Source: Nocardiopsis sp. NRRL B-16309
GTDB taxonomy: Bacteria > Actinomycetota > Actinomycetes > Streptosporangiales > Streptosporangiaceae
Assembly: GCF_001279585.1 (NCBI RefSeq)
Contig: NZ_LGEC01000072.1
Span: 62,001-126,000, forward strand
Reading direction: 5' to 3'
Length of the DNA stretch: 64,000 bases
The position numbers and the translations under genes are program-made. How positions within the stretch are numbered: the stretch's first letter is position 1; each line of letters starts with the position of its first letter. The notes beneath the pieces were generated by a model. The model did not search any database. It saw nothing but the letters and a program-made list of their open reading frames with translations, and was not told where the DNA came from. Positions 37,561 through 45,085 of the stretch are shown here, piece after piece.

Positions 37561-38100
37561 ATGCACGCCTGCGTCGTCGCGGTCAGCGCCGGAGCCCACC
37601 ACACCTTCAGCAAACCCGTCCGTCCCCGGATCCGCCTGCTCACCGGCCTGGGCGTGGAGGGCGACGCCCACATGGGCACCACGGTCAAGCACCGCTCGCG
37701 CGTCGCCCAGGACCCCACCCGCCCCAACCTGCGCCAGGTCCACCTCATCCACACCGAACTCTTCGACTCCCTCGCCGACGCCGGATACACCCTCACCCCC
37801 GGACAGCTCGGCGAGAACATCACCACACGCGGACTCGACCTGCTGGGCCTGTCCACCGGCACCCTGCTGAACGTGGGCACGTCCGTCATCGAGGTGACCG
37901 GCCTGCGCAACCCCTGCACCCAGATCGACGCCTTCGCCCCCGGCCTGCTCAAACACCTCGCCCACCGCGACGAGCAGGGCGCCATCGTGCGGCGCGGCGG
38001 TGTGATGGGCGTCGTGCGCGCCGGCGGCACCGTCGAGCCCGGCATGGCCGTGCACGTACGCCCGCCGCGGGCCCCGCACGTTCCCCTGGACCGCGTGTGA
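37561..38100 (+). CDS. MOSC-domain protein
   Basis: A 179-residue standalone MOSC domain, the C-terminal fold of molybdenum-cofactor sulfurase and mARC-type enzymes. GVEGDAHMGTTVKHRSRVAQ, RQVHLIHTELFDSL, GQLGENITTRGLDLL and the sulfur-carrying Cys in GLRNPCTQID are all present. It may handle sulfur or pyridoxal-linked substrates in the cytosol. The ATG follows AGGAGCACCGCCC. Confidence 0.9.
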   Translation: MHACVVAVSAGAHHTFSKPVRPRIRLLTGLGVEGDAHMGTTVKHRSRVAQDPTRPNLRQVHLIHTELFDSLADAGYTLTPGQLGENITTRGLDLLGLSTGTLLNVGTSVIEVTGLRNPCTQIDAFAPGLLKHLAHRDEQGAIVRRGGVMGVVRAGGTVEPGMAVHVRPPRAPHVPLDRV

Positions 38101-38140
38101 GCCCGCACCCGGCCGCGGGCCCGGTGCTAGCGTTGGCCCC

Positions 38141-38932
38141 ATGACAGACGACGGCCCCCACGCGACCGCCGCGGTCAAGAGCGTCCTCGTCACGGGGGCG
38201 ACCGGAACACTGGGCCGCCCCGTGACCGAACGGCTGCGTGCCGCCGGACACCGGGTCCGCACCCTGAGCCGCCACGCCGACCCGGACGACCCGCGTGCGC
38301 ACGCCGTCGACCTGCGCACGGGCACCGGGCTCACCGAGGCCCTGGACGGCGCCGACGTGGTCGTGCACTGCGCCAGCTCCCCGACCGGCGGCGACATCCC
38401 GGCGGCCGCCCACCTGATCCGGGCCGCCCGCCGCGCGGGCATCGACCACCTCGTCTACATCTCCATCGTGGGCGTGGACCGGGTGCCCCTGGGCTACTAC
38501 CGCACCAAGCACACCGTGGAACAGGCCCTGGCCGCCGGCCCGCTGGGCTGGACCGTGCTGCGCACCACCCAGTTCCACGACCTGGTGCGCGCGCTCTGCG
38601 CCCGCATGGCCCGACTGCCCGTCCTGCCCTGCCCCGACATCCCCCTGCAGCCGATCGACGCCGACGAGGTCGCCGCCCGCCTGGCCCAACTCGCCCAGGG
38701 CCCACCGGCCGGACGAGTCCCCGACATGGGCGGACCCCAGGTACGGACCCTGCCGGACCTGGCCCGCGCCTACCTCGACGCCCGGGACCTGGAACGGCGC
38801 GTGCGCCCGATACGCCTACCGGGCCGGATGATGGCCGCCTGCCGCGAAGGCGGACTCCTGGCCCCCGACCGCACGGTCGGCAGCACCACCTTCGAGGAGT
38901 TCCTGGCCCGGCGGCAGACCGAGAGCCCCTGA
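38141..38932 (+). CDS. NAD(P)-binding SDR of the NmrA/atypical type
   Basis: A 263-residue atypical SDR. The cofactor motif VLVTGATGTLGRPVTERL, VVHCASSPTGGDIPAAAHLI and YISIVGVDRVPLGYYRTK are seen, the last including a Tyr/Lys pair. This pattern fits NmrA-like or NADPH-sensing reductases. The ATG lies 40 bp after the MOSC stop, so the two may share a transcript. No substrate is suggested. Confidence 0.85.
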   Translation: MTDDGPHATAAVKSVLVTGATGTLGRPVTERLRAAGHRVRTLSRHADPDDPRAHAVDLRTGTGLTEALDGADVVVHCASSPTGGDIPAAAHLIRAARRAGIDHLVYISIVGVDRVPLGYYRTKHTVEQALAAGPLGWTVLRTTQFHDLVRALCARMARLPVLPCPDIPLQPIDADEVAARLAQLAQGPPAGRVPDMGGPQVRTLPDLARAYLDARDLERRVRPIRLPGRMMAACREGGLLAPDRTVGSTTFEEFLARRQTESP

Positions 38933-38975
38933 CCGGCGCTGGCCCGGCCCGCGGCCGCCATGGCACTCTGAGGGC

Positions 38976-39695
38976 ATGGACCAGGTCACCCTGACACTGC
39001 GCTTCGCACCCGAACTCCGCTTCTTCCTGCTGCCCCGCAACCGCGGCGACCAGGTCCGCGTCCAGCACGACGCCACCAGCACCCTGGGCCACGTCATCGA
39101 GTCCCTGGGCCCACCCCGCACCGAGATCGGCCGCCTGCGCGCCGACGGCACCGAGGTCACCACCGCCCACCGACCCACCGACGGCCAGACCATCGAGATC
39201 GACGCCCCCGAACAGCCCCAGGACACACCCTTCGGCCACACCCGGTTCCTGCTCGACGTCCACCTGGGCACCCTCGCGCGCCGCCTGCGCCTACTGGGCG
39301 TGGACACCGCCTACGACAACGACCGCGACGACGACGCCCTGGTCGAGCAGGCCAACGACGAGCGACGCATCCTGCTCACCCGCGACCGCGGGCTGCTGCG
39401 CCGACGCGGCCTGCTCGCCGGAGCCCACGTCCACCACACCGCACCCGACCGCCAACTCCAGGAGGTCCTGCGCCGCTTCGACCCGCCCCTGGCCCCCTTC
39501 ACCCGCTGCCCCGCCTGCAACGGACTGGTGGAACCGGCGACCAAACAGCAGGTCCAGAGCGAACTCCGGGCCGGCACCCGCGCCACCTACGACACCTTCG
39601 CCCAATGCCGCTCGTGCGAACGGGTGTACTGGCCCGGCGCCCACCATGAACGGCTCGCCCAGATCGTCGACCGCGCCCGGGCGCGCACCGCCTGA
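38976..39695 (+). CDS. Mut7-C RNase domain protein with N-terminal ubiquitin-like fold
   Basis: A 239-residue protein. Residues ~1-80 form a MoaD/ubiquitin-like domain (TLTLRFAPELRFFLLPRNRG). Residues ~85-235 form the Mut7-C PIN-like RNase, starting FLLDVHLGTLARRLRLLGVD with catalytic Asp residues and RRILLTRDRGLLRRR. It ends in a zinc ribbon CPAC...CRSC. Widespread in actinobacteria; role in RNA turnover is presumed. It lies 43 bp after the SDR stop. Confidence 0.9.
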   Translation: MDQVTLTLRFAPELRFFLLPRNRGDQVRVQHDATSTLGHVIESLGPPRTEIGRLRADGTEVTTAHRPTDGQTIEIDAPEQPQDTPFGHTRFLLDVHLGTLARRLRLLGVDTAYDNDRDDDALVEQANDERRILLTRDRGLLRRRGLLAGAHVHHTAPDRQLQEVLRRFDPPLAPFTRCPACNGLVEPATKQQVQSELRAGTRATYDTFAQCRSCERVYWPGAHHERLAQIVDRARARTA

Positions 39696-39780
39696 ACCAC
39701 CGACCCGCCGACCGCCACCCTCGCCCCGGCTCACACCACCGCACGGAATCGGCCGGGACGTGCGGCCGGGGCCCGACAGC

Positions 39781-40277
39781 TCACGGCTCTGGCGAAGCGC
39801 CCGACTCGGACGGCCCACCCGCCGCCCGCAGCCGCTCGGCCAGCACACCGCACCGCCGCACCAGCTCCGCGGGTTCGATGACCTCGAAACCGTGCCCCAA
39901 CAGGACCACGTGCATGAGGCCGTAGTCGAGGTCGTCGGCACCGCTGACGACCTCGCAGCGCCCGCTCCCCCGGCTCCGCACCAGCGCCGCCGACGCCGGA
40001 ATCCGCGCCCGCACCGTCTCGGCCGGGGCGTGCACGAGGAACCGCGCCTGGTACCGGTAGACCCGGCTCGCCACACCCTCCTGCACGAACGGCGCCGCCT
40101 CCGGTGCCGGGCGCGGGTGAAAACGCCACGTCCGGGCCGACACCCCGCTCATGCGGTCGACGCGGAAGGTGCGCCAGTCCTCGCGGTCCAGATCGAACGC
40201 CAGCAGATACCAGCGCCGGTCGGAGGCGACCAGGCGGTAGGGCTCCACCCTGCGGCGCCGCACCCCGCCCTCGGAGG
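39781..40277 (-). pseudogene. WYL-domain regulator, 3' fragment (split by transposon)
   Basis: The C-terminal half of a YafY-type regulator: SEGGVRRRRVEPYRLV, RRWYLLAFDLDREDWRTFRV and the C-terminal WCX-like region ending SESGASPEP. The 5' fragment lies at 46729-47241. Joining position 40277 directly to 46734 (deleting element plus one target copy) reads GFDYPSEGGVRRRRVEPYRL without frameshift and gives 334 residues. The fragment has no own start with a ribosome site, so the gene is likely inactive. It would have bound a ligand or nucleic acid through the WYL motif region. Confidence 0.95.
40273..40277. repeat. Target-site duplication, left copy
   Basis: GGAGG directly before the GGGG end of the transposon; identical to 46729-46733. 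Five bp is the usual Tn3-family duplication length. Confidence 0.9.
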
Positions 40278-40312
40278 GGGGCGAACCAAGTAAGCCCGAA
40301 AGGGGCAACGGC
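40278..40312. repeat. Left terminal inverted repeat of Tn3 element
   Basis: Starts GGGGCGAACCAAGTAAGCCC and continues through AACGGC; the 28-bp core 40285-40312 matches the right end (46691-46718) at 27 of 28 positions. Confidence 0.9.
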
Positions 40313-40432
40313 CCCGCTCGCCCGTGATGTGAGCCCGTGTTGGGTTGCGGTTCGGTGAAACCCCCACGCTCCTGATCGGCCTCTGGCTACCGTGTCCGCG
40401 ACCCCCTACCCCCGTTCTGGAGAGGGCCGCCG

Positions 40433-41706
40433 GTGACCTCGATCGAGCGCACGGCCTACCCGCAGTTCAAGAAGCTGACCTCAGCGCGGATGCTGCACCT
40501 GTCCTTCACTCCTACCGCCGACGAGGTCACGTGGGCGACCAAGCTGACCAACAGCCTCGAGGCGCTGTTCGCGGTGGTGCTCGCGCTGAAGTGCCACCAG
40601 AAGATGGCGCGCTTCCCCTCCGCCGGTGAGGTCCCCGACGAGGTGGTCGACCACGTGCGCCCGTGCGCCGTCACCTGGACCCGGAGGACGTCGAACCCGA
40701 CCACGGGGCGGGGCGCACCGCCAAGTGGCACCGCAAGCAGATCCGCACCCGCCTGGGCGTGACCTACGACCCGCCCCGGGCCCGCAAGATCGCCGCCGAG
40801 GCGATTCGTGAGGCCGCCCGGTCCAGGAACTACCCGCCCGACCTGATCAATGCCGCGCTGGACCGCCTGGTGGATGCGTCGGTGGAGCTGCCGGGGTTCT
40901 CGGTCCACCTGATCGAAGGGCTGCTCGACAACACCTCCGGCGGCAAGCCCTCCACCGTCCATACGGACACCCAGGGCCAGTCGGCGCCGGTGTTCACCCT
41001 GGCCACCCTGTTCGGGTTCGACCTGATGCCCCGCATCCGCAACTTCAAGGACCTGACCTTCTTCCGCGCATCCGACCAGGTGATCTACCCCAGCACCGAC
41101 GAACTGTACGGGGAGCGGGGTCGCAACGTCATCGACTGGAAGCTCATCGAGCGGCACTGGCGCGACCTGATGCAGGTCGCCATCTCCATCAGCGAGGGCC
41201 GCCTGTCCTCGGCCACGCTGATGCGCCGGCTGCGCGCCAACTCGCGCAAGAACCGCATCTACAAGGTGTTCCGCGAGGTCGGCCGGTCGGTGCGCACCGT
41301 GTCCCTGCTGCGCTACCTGGCCGACCCGGTACTGCGGGCCCGGATCACTGCGGCCACCAACAAGGTCGAGTCCTACAACGACTTCTCCCAATGGCTGCGG
41401 TTCGGCAACAACGGGGTGCTCGCCGACAACGACCCCGACGAGCCGGAGAAGCTCATCAAGCTCAACACGCTGCTGGCCAACCTCGTCATCTTCCACAACG
41501 CCCTGGACATCGCCGAGGTGGTGCGCGACCTGGTCAGGCAGGGGTGGACCATCACCGCCGAGGAGATCGCCGCCCTGTCCCCCTACATCCGCGCCCACAT
41601 CACCCGGTTCGGCGCCTACGCCACCGACGTGCTGGGGATCGAACCGGAGGCGTTCGACCCCGCCCTGGACGAGATCGACTTCACCGTCCTGGACCTGGCC
41701 GCCTGA
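40433..41706 (+). pseudogene. tnpA: Tn3-family transposase, left copy (frameshifted and internally deleted)
   Basis: The start GTG (40433) gives TSIERTAYPQFKKLTSARML, the N-terminus of one Tn3 transposase subfamily. At 40654-40669 an exact 8-bp tandem duplication (CGTGCGCC twice) shifts the frame; without it the protein reads DHVRRHLDPEDVEPDHG and continues. Around 40905 the N-terminal region (DASVELPGFS) is joined straight to the DDE domain (VHLIEGLLDNTSGGKPSTVH), so roughly 500 residues of a normal ~1,000-residue transposase are missing. The C-terminus (RITAATNKVESYNDFSQWLR to DLAA) is complete. Not functional. Confidence 0.9.
40654..40669 (+). repeat. 8-bp tandem duplication causing transposase frameshift
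   Basis: CGTGCGCC occurs twice in direct succession (40654-40661, 40662-40669). Removing one copy restores the transposase reading frame across the site. Confidence 0.9.
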
Positions 41707-42410
41707 AGGGCGGACCAGTCCCGTCACCCCTTCGGGCTCCAGGACCGAGCCGCGCGCAAGGACCGTAACCCCAAGACCGGCGAGCCGTAACCCCAAGACC
41801 GGCGAGCCGTAACCCCAAGACCGGCGAGCCGATCGAGAACGCCGTGGCCTGGGCCCGCCTGCGCCTCGGACAAGAACCTCCGCGACATGGCGGGGCGTCC
41901 CTCCGGGGCGACCGGGACCCGTAGGCAACTCCGGCCACGCGGGGGGCCGGTGTTCCCCTGGCCACACCGCTACACCCGTTCCCGAAGGCCGCAGAATCGA
42001 CTGTCGCTACTCACGGGTTACTTGTCCCGTCGCCGGGCGTGCAGGGAGACGCCCCTCCTTCGACGGCGGGCCTTCCGAGTGCTGAAGGGGGCCTGGCCCC
42101 GCTTGCCCAAGGAGCAGCCTCGGGGTCGCGTGAGGGCGCCCATGAGCGGGCACGGTCAGCTATCGAAGGGCTGGGACAGCTCCCTTCCTAGGAGCCCGAT
42201 CTGTCGTCTCGCACGCGTAGCACCCGTACTAAATGTGCGAGACGGTGGTTGAGGGACATGGAAATCGAGGAGGGTTGCTCCAGGATCTGGCGTCAAGTTT
42301 GGCTTGACACTGGGGTCCTGGAGGCCCGTTCCTGCGACCCGAGAAGGCCCGCCCATCGGGGGTCAGTCTGGCGGGGCCCAGGGGAACGCCCCTGCGGGAG
42401 GGGAGCCCGG
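41707..42410. other. Non-coding 704-bp stretch inside the element
   Basis: It holds the 22-bp repeat array (41763-41828), then sequence that reads briefly as a protein remnant (RNPKTGEPIENAVAWARLRL) on the plus strand, and a 46-bp imperfect inverted repeat at 42278-42323. That repeat pairs CTCCAGGA with TCCTGGAG and TCAAG with CTTGA, and lies just past the oxidoreductase 3' end, so it may be its terminator or an old element end. No intact gene was found. Confidence 0.6.
41763..41828 (+). repeat. Three tandem copies of a 22-bp unit
   Basis: The unit starts CCGTAACCCCAAGACC and ends GGCGAG; copies at 41763, 41785 and 41807 are identical. Twenty-two is not a multiple of three, so the array destroys any frame across it. 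A slippage product within degraded sequence is likely, though an accessory binding site is possible. Confidence 0.9.
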
Positions 42411-43346
42411 TCAGGGGGCGAGCAGGACCGTCTTGCCGGGCAGCCGCCCCGCACCGGCGTCCTCGTGCACGCCGACCAGGTCGGACACCGGCCGATGGGC
42501 GGCCACGTGGATCCGGATCCTGCCCGCGTCCACCTTGGCCACCAGCTCGCTCAACTGGGCCCCGTCACTGCGCACCCACAGACTCGCACTGCGCACCCCT
42601 CGGCCGTGGGCCTCGGGAACCGCCCCGGCGGTGCTCGCGGCGACACCGCCGTCAGCGACGTAGTCCGTCAGCCGCGCGAGCCCCTCCTCGGGAAGGCGCA
42701 CGTGGTTGACCACCGCCTGGAACGGACCGCCGACGGCGGCCGGACCCGCGGCGAGGTCGAGGGGTCCCAGTACACGGTGGGCACCGTAGGACCGGAGCCG
42801 GTCGGCGTGGCCGGGCACGTCCACCGCGCTCACGTGGGCCCCGGCGTCCACAGCGAGCTGCACCACGAGGCTGCCCACAGCACCCCCCGCCCCGTTGACC
42901 AGCACGCTCTGCCCCGGTGCCAACGCGGCGAGCTCGAACGCCGTCTGCCAGGCCGCCAGGCCGGTCAGGGGCAGCGCCGCGGCCTCGACCAGTTCGATCG
43001 ACCCGGGCGCCGGGGCCAGGGACGCGGCCGGAACGAGCACGTACTCGGCCGCCCCGCCCGCGGAGTCCAGGGGCAGCATCGCCACCACCCGGTCGCCGAC
43101 CTGCACCCCCTCGACCTTCGGGCCGAGTTCGGCGACGGTGCCCGCCAGGTCGATGCCCGGCACGTACGGAAGGGTGATCGGGAGCATCTTCGCCAGCGCA
43201 CCCGCGCGGATGTGGTCGTCGACCGGGTTGAACGACGTGGCCGCCACCTGCACGAGCACCTGCCCGGCACCCGGGCGCGGACGCTCGACGTCCTCGTAGC
43301 GCAGGACGTCGGCGCCGCCGAACTCGTGGAATCGCATGGCCTTCAT
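42411..43346 (-). CDS. NADP-dependent quinone-oxidoreductase-like MDR protein
   Basis: A 311-residue zinc-free medium-chain dehydrogenase/reductase. MKAMRFHEFGGADVLRYEDV is the typical start, followed by TSFNPVDDHIRAG, YVPGIDLAGTVAELG and the cofactor loop VLVNGAGGAVGSLVVQLA. Such enzymes reduce quinones or enones with NADPH. It lies 77 bp downstream of the dioxygenase gene on the same strand, so both probably share the MarR-controlled promoter. GAGAAGAACCC precedes the ATG. Intact cargo of the transposon. Confidence 0.88.
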   Translation of the reverse strand: MKAMRFHEFGGADVLRYEDVERPRPGAGQVLVQVAATSFNPVDDHIRAGALAKMLPITLPYVPGIDLAGTVAELGPKVEGVQVGDRVVAMLPLDSAGGAAEYVLVPAASLAPAPGSIELVEAAALPLTGLAAWQTAFELAALAPGQSVLVNGAGGAVGSLVVQLAVDAGAHVSAVDVPGHADRLRSYGAHRVLGPLDLAAGPAAVGGPFQAVVNHVRLPEEGLARLTDYVADGGVAASTAGAVPEAHGRGVRSASLWVRSDGAQLSELVAKVDAGRIRIHVAAHRPVSDLVGVHEDAGAGRLPGKTVLLAP

Positions 43347-43423
43347 GGGTTCTTCTCCTGTGTGTTGGCGTCGTCGCCCCGCAGCGGGGCGATCGGGTGG
43401 GGGGCTCGTGAAGGTCGGCGCGC

Positions 43424-44302
43424 TCAGTTGAGCTGCACCGACCGGGTCGAGTTGCCCATCACCATCCGGTCGATGGCGCTCACGGCGCTGGCGGGGTCGT
43501 CGGCGGCGCCGACGGTGACCAGCAGCGGCACGAAGTGCTCGGCCGTGGGATGGGCGATCGCGGCACCGGGCGCCTTGGCGCGGAAGTCGGCCAGGGCGTC
43601 GGCGTCGCCGCGGGCGAGGGCCTCGACGGCCCATGCGTCGAAGGCCGCGGTGTCGGTGGCGAGCCCGGGGCTGCGGAAGACGGCGAAGCTGTGCGTCATG
43701 AAGCCCGAGCCGAGCACGAGGACGCCCTCGTCGCGCAGGGGCCTCAGACGTGCCCCGAGGTCCAACAGCGCACCGGGGTCGAGGCTGGGCATCGACATCT
43801 GCAGGACCGGGACGTCGGCCGCGGGGTACATGGCCATGAGCGGGATGAAGGCGCCGTGGTCGAGGCCGCGGTCGGTGAACTCGTGCACCGTGCCGGGGCC
43901 CAGCGCGCCCACGAGCCGCCGAGCCAGGTCGGAGGCGTCCGGGGTCGCGTAGGGAAGGGTCTTGTAGCGGGGGTGGAACCCGTTGAAGTCGTAGTGCAGC
44001 GGGGTGCTGGCCGCGGCCCCGGACATCGCGGGCGGCGCCTGTTCCCAATGGGCCGAGACGACGACCACGGCCCTGGGCTTGGGCATGGAGCGGGCCCAGG
44101 CGTAGAGGTCGCCGAGCCACTGCGGGTCGTCGAGGGTGAACGGTGCCCCGTGGCTGACGAAGAGGCTGGGCATGGGGCCGTCGGAGGGGGTCCACGCCCG
44201 CTGTGCGCGGGCTTGGGGCAGGGCGTCGGCCAGTAGGTCGTCGTAGGCCGCGGCCGGCGGGCGTGAGGGGAACAGGGAGTTCAGGCCACTCGATGTGGTC
44301 AT
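43424..44302 (-). CDS. LigB/DODA-type extradiol dioxygenase
   Basis: A 292-residue class III extradiol ring-cleavage family protein (YgiD/4,5-DOPA dioxygenase type). Metal ligands are visible in FVSHGAPFTLDD, VVSAHWEQ and LDHGAFIPLMAMYP, with a further His in HPTAEHFVPLLV. The family opens catechol rings or acts on related aromatics. The first 45 residues (to TPSDGPMPSLF) extend beyond the usual start, so an internal ATG is possible. Divergent from marR, with a 40-bp palindrome between. Confidence 0.9.
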   Translation of the reverse strand: MTTSSGLNSLFPSRPPAAAYDDLLADALPQARAQRAWTPSDGPMPSLFVSHGAPFTLDDPQWLGDLYAWARSMPKPRAVVVVSAHWEQAPPAMSGAAASTPLHYDFNGFHPRYKTLPYATPDASDLARRLVGALGPGTVHEFTDRGLDHGAFIPLMAMYPAADVPVLQMSMPSLDPGALLDLGARLRPLRDEGVLVLGSGFMTHSFAVFRSPGLATDTAAFDAWAVEALARGDADALADFRAKAPGAAIAHPTAEHFVPLLVTVGAADDPASAVSAIDRMVMGNSTRSVQLN

Positions 44303-44318
44303 GGGGCATCGTCTCCTT

Positions 44319-44358
44319 CACTTGCTGAGGAAAGTATTTTTACTTTCCTCAGCAAGTG
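44319..44358. promoter_or_regulatory. 40-bp perfect palindrome in the dioxygenase/marR promoter
   Basis: Two 18-bp arms, CACTTGCTGAGGAAAGTA and its exact complement, flank TTTT. A second, smaller dyad CAAGT-N6-ACTTG lies at about 44387-44402, nearer marR. Both are AT-rich against a very GC-rich background. They are probable MarR operators controlling the dioxygenase/oxidoreductase pair. Confidence 0.75.
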
Positions 44359-44425
44359 AAAGGTAGCTCAGAAAGACATGCCTGGGCAAGTGATGTGACT
44401 TGACTGGGCAACTATGATGGTACTC

Positions 44426-44899
44426 ATGGACACCCACTCACCCTGGCTCGACGACGAGCAGCAGGACCTGTGGCAGGCACTGCTCACGGTCGTCATCGCC
44501 CTGCCCGCGGCCCTGGACCGCCAGTTGCAGAAGGACGCGGGCATCTCCAACTTCGAGTACGGGGTCCTGGCCCGGCTGTCCACGGCCGAGCAGGCGACGA
44601 TGCGGCTGAGCGATTTGGCCCGGATGTGCGACAGCACCCAGCCCCGCCTGTCGAAGGTCATGGACCGCTTCGAGGCACGCGACTGGGTCACCCGCCGCCC
44701 CGACCCCGACGACGGGCGGTACACCCTCGCCACGCTGACCGACACCGGCCGGCACAAGCTCATCGAGAGCGCACCGGGACACGTGGAGCAGGTCAGGCGG
44801 CTCGTGTTCGATCCGCTCAGCGCCGCTCAGCGCCGCCACCTGGGGGCCGCACTGTCCCGCATCGCCACCACCGTGCGCCAGGACGGCGAAGGGCGCTGA
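44426..44899 (+). CDS. MarR-family regulator (transposon cargo)
   Basis: A 157-residue MarR protein. GISNFEYGVLARLSTAE and LARMCDSTQPRLSKVMDRFE form the helix-turn-helix; RPDPDDGRYTLATLTDTGRH is the wing. The ATG at 44426 is preferred; TATGAT at 44413-44418 looks like the -10 hexamer, which would make the mRNA leaderless. In-frame ATGs at 44414 and 44417 lie inside that hexamer. It probably represses the divergent dioxygenase genes in answer to an aromatic ligand (inference). Confidence 0.88.
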   Translation: MDTHSPWLDDEQQDLWQALLTVVIALPAALDRQLQKDAGISNFEYGVLARLSTAEQATMRLSDLARMCDSTQPRLSKVMDRFEARDWVTRRPDPDDGRYTLATLTDTGRHKLIESAPGHVEQVRRLVFDPLSAAQRRHLGAALSRIATTVRQDGEGR

Positions 44900-44903
44900 C
44901 GCG

Positions 44904-44945
44904 TCCGTGCCGATCCGCGCCCGCGCGGGCGCGGATCGGCACGGA
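44904..44945. terminator. 42-bp perfect palindrome, bidirectional terminator
   Basis: Perfect 21-bp arms, beginning TCCGTGCCGATCCGCG, meet without a spacer. It stands directly after the marR stop and before the VOC fragment on the other strand. Confidence 0.75.
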
Positions 44946-44947
44946 TC

Positions 44948-45085
44948 TCAGTCCAGGCAGAACTCGTTGCCCTCGGGGTCGGCCATCACGTTGGAGCCGG
45001 CACTGAGCGGCGGAGCCGGTTCGTCGCGGCGCAGCCGCTTGGCCCCCAGCCAGCGCCACGAGCCGTGCGCACTCGGTGAGCACGA
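44948..45085 (-). pseudogene. VOC/glyoxalase family, C-terminal fragment
   Basis: About 45 codons resembling the end of the VOC protein at 47360: ECARLVAL, RLRRDEPAPP, then NVMADPEGNEFCLD and a stop. An indel of a few bases splits it between frames near 45050. DNA identity to the 47.8-kb gene is partial, so it derives from a different VOC gene, not a recent copy. It is fused at ~45085 to the truncated end of the right transposase. Confidence 0.75.

Noticed and set aside
41763..41828. Resolution (res) site of the Tn3 element
   Set aside because: The repeats are direct and exact, not the three inverted sub-sites of a res locus, and no resolvase gene accompanies them.
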